Shown in pieces: positions 30,975 through 44,385 of a stretch of DNA of 64,000 bases (the first letter of the stretch is position 1; each line of letters starts with the position of its first letter). The stretch spans positions 100,445,869-100,509,868 of the forward strand of contig OW386285.2 in NCBI GenBank assembly GCA_936432065.2, in the 5' to 3' direction. The stretch is from Rutpela maculata (taxonomy: Eukaryota; Arthropoda; Insecta; Coleoptera; Cerambycidae). Both the position numbers and the translations under genes were made by a program. Under the pieces are notes generated by a model. It ran no database searches. It worked only from the letters and a program-made list of their open reading frames with translations, and had not been told where the DNA came from.

Positions 30975-32171
30975 TTTGTTTTGTGGATAAGTTATATTAA
31001 TATGATAGAAATAAAGTTAAACCAAGTTTAAACTATTGCAACTAAAAGTGCCGATGTCTCCCGTACTATATGGAATGCCTGAAATGCTGAAATAAACGAA
31101 TTAAATTTAAAAAACTTTAATAATTTACAATAATAACAGACACAAAAAAGTGTCATGTACTCACTACCATCAGACATCAGACCCTCACCTAACTTAAAAA
31201 AATAGCGAATTTTTAGTTAGCTAAATATTACGAAAACCATGTTTCATTTTTTGATACATTTCTTAATTAAGCGTAAATTAACCCAATCCAACACGTACGT
31301 GACGGCTATAAAAATACCATTTACATATTCTTAAAATTAATACACTGATCATTTTCCAGATCGATTCGTAATGAAGTTTATTTCGTAAAATTTGTTAGCC
31401 AAATTCATTGATTCATCGAATTACACCACCCATACCATTAACTATGTTATGACATCGCTGCTTTACATAGTAAAATATTGATTTAACTGTTAATAAACAG
31501 TTGTTACAGGAATAAAAATACATTTTACATTCAACTTAACCGCCGCGTCGATGCAGATGCAGATTACTACATTTTTTTATTTGTTTACCATGGGTATTTT
31601 TGAAATGTTGCGTTTGAAGTATATTTCACTGTTACTGAGTTACACTTAAGAGTGCTGTTTCCATTCAGAAGTTTGACATGACAGAACCAATTTTAAGACA
31701 AGTGGGCACACATGCTGCTCTGTTTACAGTAATCTAATTTGGTGTATTTCGGAAATAATTTTTAAGTAATAATTTTCTCAATGATGTGTGATGTAATCAT
31801 TATCTGCAAGAATTGCATATACTTCAAAAATTTTTAAAAAGGAGGAAGTTCTTAATTCGGTGTTTTTACAAATTTTAAAATCTCATTGACTGTGAAGGTA
31901 ATACTTAATTATAACTAAAGATATTTGAATTTCCTCAACCAGTTGAGTAATATCCAAAAAAAGTATTTTTAAATTTGAATTAAAATTTTACCGCCCAAAA
32001 CACTAAGCCATATTGTTGACGTCATCGGTCATACTGATGGTAAACACCTAACCTCAAAAATACATACATTTCCGAGCAATATGTCACTATTATGAAAATT
32101 TCCGCTTAGTTCTCGTACTAAAATCTTGTTCAATGTAATGTTCCTAAAGTTTTAATAATCCAGTGAAATTA
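30975..32171. other. AT-rich interval, nothing recognised
   Basis: No long frame, inverted repeat or tandem array was seen. Confidence 0.45.
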
Positions 32172-32975
32172 GACTTTTCTGATTTAACAAAATATATCCT
32201 TCATTTTTTTTTAAATCGATTTATTTTGTGAACAAAGAACGGTTTAGGCAAAAATGTGATTCGAAGTTTCCGCGCAGGCATATAATATGCTCCATTTCAT
32301 ATAGTCCATGCTTGTTATTAGCTTATCGATATATATTTACCGTCATATACAGTAATATTTGCTAAATCTTCACATTAAAATTTATTGGTTATATATTTAC
32401 AGTGTGTTTCACTTGAAATGGTAACACCAACTTTTTTATTTTTTTTTTTTCAATTTGAATCAAATTTTACTTAAGTATAGAATAACTTATGATCTACTTA
32501 TGGCCAGAATAACATTCGCCTCCTACAAATGCAAAGCCACCTGCGGTACCAAAATATGCGGAGAAAATTAAGAAATCATATTAGGCATTTTTTTGTCGGA
32601 AAATTTTGTTAATGAAACTTGTTCAGAATTGTCCAAAAACCTTAAGACCAAAATTTAATCAGAATAAAAAAATATATATTATGCCTTGCGCGGAAACTTC
32701 GAGGCACATTTTTGTTTAAACCGTTCGTTGTACTTAAAAAATGGAAGAGATCATTTTTGTGCGGAGTTTCATTGTTTCATTTTCATAATAACCTCAATTG
32801 TCCTCCGAGCCACAGAAAGCACGATATTCACAAAAAACCGTTTTTTGTGAACTTTGACCTTGAATAATTTTTTATGCCGTACTGATCTCGTTGCCGATTT
32901 TTAATATTTTCTTTAAAACACCAAAATAAATCGATTTAAAAAAAATGAAGGATATATTTTGTTAGATCAGAAGCC
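32172..32975. mobile_element. Inverted-repeat element of about 800 bp
   Basis: Ends are inverted: GATTTAACAAAATATATCCT then TCATTTTTTTTTAAATCGAT on the left, and the complements on the right (32920-32975). Inner words CGAAGTTTCCGCGCAGGCAT and ATGCCTTGCGCGGAAACTTC are also inverted. A different family starts inside at 32398 (ACAGTGTGTTTCACTTGAAA), which recurs inverted at about 51880-52046. Confidence 0.72.
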
Positions 32976-33116
32976 ATATTTTTGTCTAAGATGACTGGAG
33001 TATAAATATCTTCTCCCAATAAAATAAGGCGATTTTTGTAGGTTAGAAATCCAACCTATAATTAGCAGCCCATTTTCAGTAATCAATAATATTGAGACAT
33101 CATTTGCGTCAATTTT

Positions 33117-33807
33117 ACTTCCACATCCAGTGGAAGTATAGTAACGACAAAAAAAAATTTAAAAATTTTTATTGTTCAAATAGGCTTAGAATGTCACGAA
33201 ACGTCGAGATTTTAAGTTTGAGCGAAAAAAAAATTTCTGTCTGTCGGTCTGTCTGTAACTTTTTTTGTGCGCACGTTTACTCTGGAACCGTTTGAGTTAT
33301 TGACTTGAAATTTGGTACACATATGTACTTTAACGAGATCTAGAACTATATTATATTTTCATCTTGTTCCGTCGAAGGGGGGTAAATTGGGGTAAATTTG
33401 GGGAAAATAGGTAAATCAAGCAGGTAAGAGTCCATAAAATTGGTATTTAGTATATACAAAAGAAGTTAAGGTCTCAAAAAAAATTTTGGCATTAGCCACC
33501 CCCCTTACCACTCCCACCCCATTATTAAAGGGGATGAAAAAAAATTGTGATTTAGTGTGTGTACAAGAACCAGAAACCTCAAAATGTTTTTTTACTTCAT
33601 CCACCCCCACTACCACCCCTTATCACCACCCCCACCCCGCTACCGATGTGGGGTATCGTTTTATGGGTTTTTGGGGTAGAGGATTTCAAATATTATATTA
33701 TTAAAGTTCCATAAACAATTATTTCCACATACAAAAATTTTTTCGTTGTGAGTGACTTGGAAAAGAATCTGGATGTGGAAGTAGTGATTCCTTGGGCAGC
33801 GGTTTTT
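33117..33807 (+). mobile_element. Family A element, copy 4
   Basis: Full length, opening ACTTCCACATCCAGTGGAAG and closing GGATGTGGAAGTAGTGATTC with TTGGGCAGCGG. One TCTG unit fewer than copy 3. Its CACC tract is open in one frame for 72 codons but that frame is not conserved among copies. Confidence 0.88.
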
Positions 33808-36800
33808 AAATGTTTGCTTGGAGCCATACAGGTTCCAAATGAGAAGTGCGGATACAATCATTAGAAATGACAATAAACTTAAAGAATGTAAAAGTTGAGG
33901 TTATGTTGGTTATATTAATGCAACCGATGATGTCACAGCCCGTTTTGTATAATACCCGTTCAGTTATTCAGTTTTGTTATTTATTTGTTGAAATTTTTAA
34001 TTGATAGGTGAAAGAATGGTGTTTAAATATTGGGAAGTGCTTTAATGTATGGAGTACTTCATTTTAATAATATCAAAAAAGCAAATTTGCATACATTGAA
34101 AACACCTAATTCGACCATGTGTTTTTTTTGTATAATGTATGTACAGTGATTACTTTAGCGTAGCTTGGGCGACTTCTATCACATTTATTATTATTACAAA
34201 CTGTAGTACATGGGAGCGGCAGTCAGTAATCCCATTCTAGTTTCATCAGTTTAAGTCTAGTGTAAAATGAGCATAAATGGGAAAAATGTTTTTTTGGCGC
34301 ATGCGCCAGTGATCTGAATTAAAATTGTTTTCGATTTATAACAGTAGGATATTATTGCTCGGCGATTGTCACATTGTAGTTTTTTCATCCAGCTGCCTCC
34401 AATGGTCCAATGCACAGTGGGCACACTCTCAAGAACTGGGCAAACTTTGTGGTTCGTCGGAATTGCATTAAAATTGTTCGTTAAGTATTTTCGGAGTAGC
34501 TGATATCAATCTAATATTAAAGACAGAGAGACATCATCGGAAAAATAGTCGCAATTCTGAGAAACTGATTTTTTTAATTCAAAATGGCACTTTCGTTTTT
34601 AACCGACTTCACAAAATTTTAAAAAAAGAGTAGGTCCTCCATTTGACCTGTATATATATATGTTATTTTTTAAACGTTTATTCAAATATTACTTTCGATT
34701 GGCTTCAGTTATTTATATTGCTGTCTTTCTCAAGCTGTAAATTATGACTCGGCGGTGGTTCCATATTAATTCCATCAAGCTACGTCTAGTGTAAGGCGAG
34801 CAAAAATTGGAAATAAGATTTTTCTTACTCGAGAATACGCCGAATACCCCCCCATTGATGAAGAAAAATTAATTTTGTCATAAAAAAATTCAAATTTTTC
34901 CAGAATTACATTAAGATTGGTACTTAGGTATTTTAGGCGTAGCTGATGCCGAACCCGATGTCAAAAGTTAAGAATTCAAAATGGCGAACTCAATGCGGTT
35001 ACGAAAAAATGCAATATTTTGGCAGATTTACATGAAATTTGTGATACATGTTGATTTTAGGATTTTCTGATAACGAGCCTGGCGTTAAAGCTTAAAAATT
35101 TCAAAACGCGAATATTTTCTTTTACTGTGTAGAGGATAAAGAAGTAGACCACCAAAAAGGGTGAGATAAATTTTTTATGTATAAACTACACAAAAATGTA
35201 TACAGCGATTTATAGTTATGTAATGATACGTTCTGTTAGATGCCTCGTCAAAAGACCACATTAAGTGGCTTATAGACCAAGGCTACAAAATTTTGACGCT
35301 GCGAAATTTTGCCGCCCCGTTAATTTCAAAATTGTAAACGCGGATTTTTTCAATAACAGAATATCTCGAAATAATCTATATGCAGCAGGTATAGCATGTT
35401 TGTCATTCCTATAGACAATTTTTTACTAATACTCATAACTTTTAATTGGTATGTAGATAGATTCGGTTAGAATAAAGGACGGCCTTTTGTATATCACAGG
35501 GAATTAAAATCCTAAATTCGCTCCTATCTACTATAGTCCAGTCGGTAGGTCATTTTAAGTAGATAGTTGACTTCGAGAGCAACTCCCAACAAGCTTAAAA
35601 AAAAAACAAGATCAACGTTTATTACTTCGAAACGAGCAATCGTGAGATAAATATGTAAAGGTTGTAGAAAATTTACTTATCTTTAATTTTGATTACTCAG
35701 TATTTTTCCTAAAATTGATGTAATTGAGATATTTCAGATCATTTGTTCAAGATGGCGGCCAGAGCCGACCTTGTCAGGAAGTGCAAAATTAAAATGTGTT
35801 CTTTTGCACGAATCTAAATAAAATAAAATAAATTTCATCTTGTTCCATATTATTCCAGATCACAAAGTGCTTATCGGCTGGCCTACTAACACAATTTCTT
35901 TTGGTGATATCTTCAGATTATAGACATTTAATGATCTTATACTAAAGATTCGAAATGTACTCTATAAAATGTTGAAGGCGCCGGGTGGTGAAATTGTATC
36001 CTACAGTTGTTGATATTCCAGTTCTAAATATACGGACGTCACTGATAAACAACATTTTCTTCTTCAAGACTACTGTATATTATAGAGATTGTTAAGTACA
36101 TTGATTCTTACTTTAACTAGTAGATTTGTGATATTTTATGGGGTTTTGTATGCAAGACAGGAATGTTTGTCATAAATCCCGAAAAGGAACACGGACACCT
36201 TTGTTTGTCAATTATTTAACAGAATTGTATAGCGACTGCTGTAGACCTAATTTTATGAAACCATCAAGGAACAGTAGGTTCATAAAGTTTAATTTTGAAA
36301 TTTAAATAGCATTTTACTATTTTTTTGTATATGAACAAGATAACTTTGTTTTCTTCGTAATAATTAAAGAATATATATTACAGTATATAAAAATTATATA
36401 CAGTTTGTAATATTTAAGTGACAGGTCTCCAATGAAAATTCATTTTGAAACAAAAATTAATTTTCCGTTATCCATAAAAGTCTCCTAGATTCTATTTGTT
36501 ATTTTGTGGCATTTCAACATCTGTTTGGATAAAAATATTCAATTTTGAGTTGACACAATCCTTTTGTATTAATCTCTTGACTTTATTAATCTAAAATGTG
36601 AATATTTTGCTGATGACGAAATAAATTTATATTTGACTCCTGACCGATTCCAGAAAAATTCAGAGTGAGTAATATCAAACACATTTTAAACAATCTCGTT
36701 AGTCACACTCCACTCGTATATGTAACTGAGAAAAAGAACGTTTCGGATTAAATATAAATATTTTGCAATACTTTATATATATTTTAAAATTGTTATTTGT

Positions 36801-36842
36801 ATTTGTATTTAATACAGTCTGTAGAGTAAAAAAAACCGAAGG
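33808..36842. other. Gene-poor stretch with traces of repeat family J
   Basis: Words such as CATCAAGCTACGTCTAGTGT (34785), GAGCAAAAATTGGAAA and AAGAATTCAAAATGGCGAA (34970) recur at 42900, 43090, 50930 and 40970, so a dispersed family runs through at least 34170-35110. It may be an old retrotransposon tail, but no coding motif is visible. The part from 35600 to 36840 shows nothing I can name. Confidence 0.4.
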
Positions 36843-37245
36843 GTGCCCGTGAATAATTCCTTCAAGAATTTTTTAATAATGTAGGGAGGGGCCACAATCA
36901 TTAATTAATATTTCCACAAAATAGCTGCCAAAATAGGTTTTTCTCGATTATCCCCTTTCCTGTTAAAAAATAAAAATTAGAACCAGTTGTAAGGAATAAG
37001 AAAATCTATAATTTTTATTTAAACAGTTTTCTACTATTGTTAATACTACTTTACGATTTACAGCCGCCAAAAAAGGTAAACATTTGTGCTTTACTGCAGA
37101 TTTTTGCAATTATCTCTATCCCTGTTATTTCTATGTAATAATTAGTTATTATCAATATTGTAGATAATAAAATTTCCTAAAACTTTTGTTGAAATAATTT
37201 TCTTCTCCGGTCAATTGTTTTAAAATTACAATTACGGCATGAAGT
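36843..37245 (+). repeat. Dispersed repeat I, copy 1
   Basis: Shares GCCACAATCATTAATTAATA, AAATAGGTTTTTCTCGATTA, TTTTTGCAATTATCTCTATC, and ATCAATATTGTAGATAATAA with 63503-63945 in the same orientation. Non-coding. Similarity is perhaps 70% by eye. Confidence 0.6.
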
Positions 37246-38639
37246 TTGAAAACTAATGACATTTTTGAGCTGCTGTTTGTGTATAAAAAAAAATATTGTA
37301 GTAATTATTGTGTCAAATGACAGATCGACTGTATTAATTTTGAATTTCCGTAATAAAAATTTGCTAACATTCATATCGTGATACACTCTGTATATTATAC
37401 AATGTGTAACACGGCATACGTTTTGGAAACCATGCAATATTCTAATTAGCCTCTCTTTGCTGTCTGGTGTGTCTGACAGCATCACATCATGGGTTGCAAT
37501 TGTAAATTGGCTAGTAATTTTAGAGAATTTGGTATTAAAAAATATAATATAAGGCAACAAAATGAGTAACAGTTCAGATCTTGGTATATGTATATTTTCA
37601 GTTTTGCATTTATTCTTATCAGCTGTTTGCTAATTGCTATAAAAATATTTATTGTCTATTATTTATATACGTTTCTATTCTCGCAGAAGTGACTAAACTA
37701 TAACACAAAATGAACAAATTGGGTTTCAGGAAAAATGTCATTAAAGATGCACCATTAAGGTTTTTTTTTATGGTCTACATTGGATAAAGAGTGACTCTTG
37801 CTATATTTAATTTTCATTTTTTTTCTGAAGGTGTAAGAAATATGTTAAAAATAAGCACATTTCCTTTGGGCTTGGGTGTAGAACCCAAATATAAATATAA
37901 CATAAAATAAGAATTAAAAAACGAAGTCCGAAGATTTTATTTACATCATTCTCTGTTTACGCTTACCATTTTACATGAAAAGTTATGTCACATTTAGCTA
38001 TAAGATAATTTGAGAAAACAAACTGTAATACGGTGAATTAAGACTTTTAACTTTAATGGTTTAATAAACTATAATTTTTTAATGATTTTCTATGTGGAGT
38101 GCTTATCCATGAAGTTTACTTTTAACGTGATAATACGTGTTCTTAAATTATTGTTAGTAAATAACTCGGTTAATGAATTATCAGAAAATGTACAAATTGG
38201 TAAGTTTTCTTTTTTTATATATTTTGTATTGCTCCTTATTGGAAAATAACTAAGTACTAAAAAATGTGCATAATTTTGATGGACTCAGAAAATCTATTAT
38301 TTGAATTGATGGAAAATGTTTATATTGGTAGATGTTTCTATTTTTATAAATAATGTATTGCTCCTTCTTGGAAAATAGATACTCAACAGTGTGTTTGCGT
38401 TAAATTGGATGGATTTCGTCACTAGGGGAGAATTATTATCATTTTGTAATTAGACATATTTTACTAAAAAAATAGATATAAAATATTTGACGTTAATACA
38501 TGTGAGTTTTACATAAAGTAAAATAATTGCTATTTTCATTGACCCGACCGTTAAAAAAATATTTTTTTTATTATGCTTTATTATACTTTTTCCACAATAT
38601 TTTAACGTTGTTTCCTGGAGAGAAGTTGGAATCTTTGGA
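37246..38639. other. AT-rich interval with a weak internal duplication
   Basis: The phrase GTATTGCTCCTTATTGGAAA near 38227 recurs as GTATTGCTCCTTCTTGGAAA near 38349, marking an imperfect duplication of about 120 bp. No gene seen. Confidence 0.4.
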
Positions 38640-38870
38640 GAAACACTATACTGGAATACTATACTCGACGCGCCTTTTGCCAACCATGATGGCATCATCT
38701 TGAATTGATAGCAACTGGAGATAATTAAAACTAAACTAAATTTAACGATGTATTCTATGTTTATATTAACCTAATTCGGTTGTTCGAACCTAAGCTCCGA
38801 GCTAAACTCTGTCTCGGCTCGACAAACAGTAACCCACTAATTAATAAAGCGAACTATTTAAGTTTCAGTC
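38640..38870 (-). repeat. Retroelement tail related to 23100-23270
   Basis: On the minus strand it reads TTTATTAATTAGTGGGTTAC, then GTCGAGCCGAGACAGAGT, and ends ATGATGCCATCATGGTTGGC with a TCGAGTATAGTATTCC exit. The same order is found on the minus strand at 23100-23270. Only the 3' end is present. Confidence 0.6.
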
Positions 38871-39253
38871 AAGTCAAATTAAGCAACAAAGTAGGCGTAT
38901 AAGGCATTCTCTGGCTGCAGCAATTTTATTGTTTTCATTTGTTGTAGGTATAACAACAAGGGCTATAGGAAGTTTTGGAGTAAATCGGTCCATTGCCATG
39001 TATATCCTCTCGAACAAGCTTCATAGTGATTTGTTTTTCTCGATAAAAGGTAGAATTGCCCTCGTAACCCCTTATGCCATTTTAATTTCCCCCTCTTTAG
39101 AGTTTCTCTCCTTTTCGGTTGGTTAGTCAGATATATATTTTTCATAGATCGTCTGGACAGTTTTAAGACTTATGGAACTAAGAGTGTGGAATCTAGTGTA
39201 TTAGTACACTAGCTAGAGGTAAATAATATGTAAAATTTCGGAATAAGTTCATA

Positions 39254-40770
39254 TACAGTGTGTCCCCCGATTGAGTTCGCTATAGGTGAAATGGACAAAA
39301 AATTTTCGATTTTTTTTTTCATATTTGGAGGCTCACCTCTGCTTATTTAAAAAGTAATTTTGGGTGTACTTTTGTTTTTTTAAAATCACGTAGGCCATGA
39401 CAGTTAAGCAAAAACGAATTTCATGTTAGGTAAAGTACCTTTCCTGTAAAATATACAGGAAAATGTCATTAAGGAAAGTTATTCAGATTAAAAAGTTATA
39501 GTCCTATGCAAAATTTCAAGAACATACGCCTACTTTGATGATTTTGATTTTCTTCAATACAGGGTGGTCATAATAGGCCATAGTTCAAGGGTAGATTCTT
39601 TGGACCAAAATATGAGGATATAACTAAAACATGCTTTAGTAAATTGTTGCTGTGGAAAAAGATACAGGGTGTCAAAATTGTAATTTTTTTTTCTTTTTTT
39701 TGCAATATTTCAACTATCTCTTGGCCGATCTACTCCCAATTTGGTAGGGAAGCATTTTTTAGGCTAAGAAACAATAATTTGTGTATTACATCACGCCAGC
39801 CCGTGGAGGGCGCCTCATGAGCTGTACCTGATGATGATTATTTTTTATCTTTTTTTATTATGAAACGTAGTGGCACTTTTGACTAGAAAATCTCATGCAA
39901 GAATAATTTCTACGTAAAAAAAGGTACACTTGATAGAACTTGATAATTCCAACCGTTTTCGAGAAAACTGCCGCATAGATCTCAAAAATTCTTTGAAAAC
40001 AAACCTAATTTGAAAAGAAAACATTGTATTTATTGAAAAATGTGCTTTGGTGACGTCATTTACGTACAATTTCATTAGTTTGACATTTTGACAGAACTAA
40101 GTCGCCACCAAAGTACACTTTTCAATAAACACAATTTTTCCTTTTCAAATTGGGTTTGTTTTCAAAGAATTTTTGAGATCCATACGGCAGTTTTCTCGAA
40201 AACGGTTAAAATTATCAAGTTCTATCAAGTGTACCTTTTTTACGTAGAAATGTATCCTGTATGAGATTTTCTAGTCAAAAGTGCCACTACGTTTCGTAAA
40301 AAGAAAGAAAAAAAACTATGGCCTATTATTAATGGTCCACCCTGTATAATTGCATTTTACGAAAAAAAAAAGTTTCCGATTTACCAAAGTGTTTACTCCA
40401 TTATGTACTAGATCAAGCACTTTAGTAAACTGGCATACTATTTTTTTTTTCGTAAAATGCAATTATATTGAAAAAATCAAAATTATCAAAGTAGGCGTAT
40501 GTTCTTGAAATTTTGTATAGGACTATAACTTTTTAATCTGAACAACTTTCCTTAATGACATTTTCCTCTATATTTTACAGAAAAGGTACTTTACCTAACA
40601 TGAAATTCATTTTTGCTTAACTGTCATGGCCTACATGATTTTAAAAAAACAAAAGTACACCCAAAATTACTTTTTAGATAAGCAGGGGTGAACCTCCAAA
40701 TATGAAAAAAAAATTCGAAAATTTTTTGTCCATTTCACCTATAGCGAACTCAATCGGGGGACACACTGTA
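39254..40770. mobile_element. 1.5-kb fold-back element with TA-flanked ends
   Basis: The outer 290-300 bp are reverse complements: TACAGTGTGTCCCCCGATTG at the left, with the exact complement at 40751-40770, continuing with few mismatches to about 39550 and 40475. The CAGTG start and TA flanks resemble Tc1/mariner-type non-autonomous elements. A second fold-back element lies inside (39558-40346), and a short AATTGCATTTTACG hairpin (40349-40463) sits between them. Confidence 0.82.
39558..40346. mobile_element. Nested fold-back element
   Basis: It starts TACAGGGTGGTCATAATAGG and ends CCACCCTGTA. Arms at 39850-40070 and 40085-40305 are near-perfect reverse complements (for example GTGCCACTACGTTTCGTAAA against its partner at 39850). 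Only about 15 bases separate them, so this is a very tight palindrome. Confidence 0.82.
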
Positions 40771-41444
40771 TAGTGATAATTTTTATTATGGGTTATTATT
40801 ATAGTAAAAGGTATCGTCTAAGTTTCTATATTATTATGGTCCGGATACTTGTTCTTACCCCCCAAGGTGTGAAAACTGCCCCTAAATTTAAATATTCAAT
40901 ATTTGAAAAAGTATTACTAATTTGTTTTTGGGATCGCTGATTACGAATCTGAAATCAAAATTAAAAAATTCTAATATGGCGAATGGAAATGTTTTTCTGA
41001 AACAAGTGTTTTAAACGAACAAAAAAATTGCATCTAGGTGATGCTGTATCAACGAAAAACAGCAGCGAAAACAGCATTTAAAATATGGAAACAAACAAAA
41101 AATCATTTTAAAGACTGATTAATTATCATCTTTAATTTTGTTCCTTAGAATTTTTCATGGAAGTGTCATAGTTCCTAAAATATTCTACATTTAAACCTAC
41201 TACTTCATCGTAAAAACGGACGTATGCTATCTATAAAATTAAACATCTCCAAAACACAAATATATAGAAAAAAAATCCAGTCTCAGTTTATAGGCTTAAT
41301 TTTTGATGTGCACCATTTTTTCGCTAAAACTAGTATTTATTGATTGATTATTTAAAGAAACAAGAATGATGTTTTTTCTAAAATCCCTTTATAGTATAAA
41401 ATGAAATTTTTTTCTAAAGCAAATATTTGAGCGTCTAGGTCATA
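40771..41444. other. Interval with repeat traces only
   Basis: A family J phrase (GATTACGAATCTGAAATCAA with TCTAATATGGCGAA) lies at 40938-40985. Otherwise AT-rich without a recognisable gene. Confidence 0.4.
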
Positions 41445-41969
41445 TACAGTATGTCCACAGTTAGAGTGAGTAAGAGGGTAAACTTTTTTATTTCTCATTT
41501 TACGCGGAAAATTTATTCTTCATAAACAGTTTTGCTTTTGTTGCTTAACATATGATGTTAAAAATAAAAGTAGTTTAATATAATTAGGAGTATAATTAGC
41601 TGTCTTATTTAATAATTTTTGTAAGAAGAAAATAATTTTTGTTTTACCGTAAGTTTTACCGCATTATACCATTTGATACTTGTGAAATTTTAAAAAAAAG
41701 TCGAAATAGGCAGATTTATCCACAAATTTAAATTCTGACATAAATTTTAATTTTAAACAACTTTTCTTAGTGACAGTTTTTCATATCGTTAAAATTGACC
41801 GTAGTTTACATTATTTGCAGATTTTTTAATTCTCTGGACACCCTGTGTATGACATGTTAACTTACTTCATAACAATTATATTTTAAGCATAAAAGCAAAA
41901 CTTTTTATATATATTTTCCGCGTAAAATGAGAAATAAAAAAGTTTACCCTCTTATCCATAGGTACTGTA
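41445..41969. mobile_element. TA-flanked inverted-repeat element, 525 bp
   Basis: Left end TACAGTATGTCCACAGTTAG, then GAGGGTAAACTTTTTTATTT and TCTCATTTTACGCGGAAAAT. The right end carries the complements of the last two and ACTGTA. A half copy of the same left end is at 51629. Non-coding. Confidence 0.78.
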
Positions 41970-42859
41970 TATTAACGAAATCAATATATGGGAATATATA
42001 TTTTTTTAATTACTGACTATTTACTTTAACGAAATGACGAGGTTTTTATTAAAAAAATGTGTTTTTTTATGCTATAGAAATAACCAAATTATTTGGAAGC
42101 CTAATTCATGGACTTTCATTTTGGTTGTCGGCATTTTTAACGTAAGTGCCATAGTTTCTAAGATATTTAACATTTAAGCTAAATACTTCGTCTTATAGAT
42201 GTTCGGACGCCACCTTCTAGATCTCCGAAACAATTTACTAACAGAAATTGGGAAAAAACAAAATTCAGCCTCAATTTAATAGCTTTCTTATTTGTCCCTA
42301 GCATGTTTTCGCTCAATGTGTTACTTCTCAAGTTATTTGACGAAAACCTATTTGAAATTACCTCATTTTCAAGCTAAAATCCTAATTTTCTAGTCGTTAT
42401 AACTTAGAGACTATCAATTATATTAAAAGCTGTATAGAAACTTTTGTTCTCAAAATTTGTTTATCTTTCAACTCCAATGTTTTTTTTTTTAGTCGCCACC
42501 CCCTGAGAAGGGGTGGCATGCATCCACTCTATAAATTAGCAAGCGCCCGTATAATATGGAAACTTTTCTTTGGTGCATTTACTATTAAGTTGCCAAAAAT
42601 GCACGAAATCTAATAATAATAATAATTCATATGGCATTATTCCGAACCTCTAGTAACTGTACTATATGTATTCAATGCGAATAAATCTTTGTGAAATCTG
42701 TTTTCCCAAAGTTGATGCCATTTATAGACATCTAAAAAGACTTTATTCTTCACCGAATTCATACAATTTTGAAAACGAGGAGGTTCTCAATTCGACCTGT
42801 AAGTTTTTGTATGTTTGTACAATCATTATTTTTTATAGATTCGCTTATAGTTTCTATGA

Positions 42860-43170
42860 AATCTTCCCAAACTGTAAGGTATGGCTCGACGGTGGCCCCA
42901 GTCGCATATTAATTTCATCAAGCTACTTCTAGTATAAGGGGAGCAAAAATTGGAAAAAAGATTTTTTTTGTCGAGAATATGGCGAAGTCGCCAGTTATAA
43001 TTTAATTTTATAAAATTTAATTTGTGATAAAAAAATTATATTCCGTCGGAATTGCAATAAAATTTGTAGTATAGGTATTTTAGAAGTATCTGATAGTGAA
43101 TCTGGCGAAAGCAATATGGCTGCGATAAATGCAGTATTTTTGCAGATTTATATAAAATTTGATGTCCATA
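42860..43170 (+). repeat. Dispersed repeat family J fragment
   Basis: Contains CATCAAGCTACTTCTAGTAT, GGGGAGCAAAAATTGGAAAA, TTCCGTCGGAATTGCAATAA and GCAATATGGCTGCGATAAAT, which parallel 34780-35030 in the same order. Confidence 0.55.
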
Positions 43171-43322
43171 AATATAATTAAAAAGTACATCAACATAATG
43201 AATTTGTCTAATTATTGAGCCGATGAATGATTTTATTAATATAATGTACATCTGTACATTAGTTAACAAATAAGTTTATTAATCTATGAATGGTACGTTA
43301 TATTAATGAAAATGTGTTAAAC

Positions 43323-43811
43323 AACACAGGCATACAAAATAAAAAAAGTGGTCTTTTTCTGGTACTCTATTGGGTAACCTATATGTATTTCGACGTGCTG
43401 AACACGAATCGGGTCAGTTTAGCTCCACTAGCCACCATTTGTTTTTTGTAAATTCCGAAAATAACCTAAAAAAAACCCTCATAATTTAGGGTATTTTCGC
43501 GATTTTCTACAAATTGGTGGGTAAAGGAGCTAAACGGATACCTGATTCGTATTCAGTATGTAACCCAAATGTATTTTGAGATAGTGAATACGAATAAGGT
43601 ATCCATTTAACTCCGTTACCCACCAGTTTTTAGTAAATCGCGAAAATAACTTAAATTATGAGTTTTTTTAGGTTATTTTCGCGATTTACAAAAAAAATGA
43701 TGGCCAATGGAGCTAAGCGGACACCTGATTCGTGTTTTACATATCGAAATACATATGGGTTACAATGGAGTACCAGAAAAAGACCACTTTTTTTATTTTG
43801 TGTGCCTGTGT
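43323..43811. mobile_element. Fold-back element of the TTACACAGG family, full copy
   Basis: Inverted ends: ACACAGGCATACAAAATAAA at the left and its near complement at the right, next to GTGGTCTTTTTCTGGTACTC and its partner. The pairing continues almost to the centre (about 43570), so the element is one 490-bp palindrome. It also contains two copies of the smaller inverted TAAATCGCGAAAATAAC word pair. Confidence 0.85.
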
Positions 43812-44149
43812 AATCAATGATCAGTTACTTTATATCGATGAACTTGTTCGTTAATATAATATACGTGGGTAATTGGTTCGATAATACTTATACAGGGTGT
43901 CTCATTAAATAATTTATTGAACACGTAAAATTGAAAATTTTTAAAAACCCCCGATCAATGTATTTAATCGTACCAGTTTTATATGACCGAATCAAAATGA
44001 GGCCTAAATCATGTTCGGCTACCATAATTGTCTGCACATTTCAATTTTACTTCAATCGGATAATTTCTAGAGAAGTTCAACATGGCGAATTCAAGATGAC
44101 GACCGAACATCAAAATCTAATATGGCCTTATAACCTTCTCGACAAAATA

Positions 44150-44265
44150 CTCTTTCAAATAAAAAAACTACATCAAAATCGGATCACCCGTTGAAGAGAT
44201 ATGAAGCCACAGACAGACAGACAGACAGACAAACAAACAAACATATAAACATACGCGTCAAACTT
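44150..44265 (-). repeat. Element fragment with (CAGA)n(CAAA)n microsatellite
   Basis: On the minus strand it reads GTTTGTTTGTTTGTCTGTCT, then CTTCAACGGGTGATCCGATT and TTGATGTAG. This is the same arrangement of microsatellite then target phrase as in family A. The microsatellite itself is at 44211-44240. Confidence 0.55.
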
Positions 44266-44385
44266 ACTTTTGGGGTCAGGGGTTATAAAGAGCTTTTCGA
44301 ACATTGCTGTTATTCTCGAAAACCAAGTTGAAATCCATGTTGATCTGGAAGAATTAAAATTATTGAAGTGAACATAACAAAGAAA

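Noticed and set aside
37177..37560. 127-codon minus-strand frame
   Set aside because: No recognised domain; about the first half of the DNA belongs to dispersed repeat I, whose other copy does not keep the frame.
39827..39845. CTGATGATGA resembling a hammerhead box
   Set aside because: No GAAA box, stem II or cleavage triplet follows at a suitable distance.
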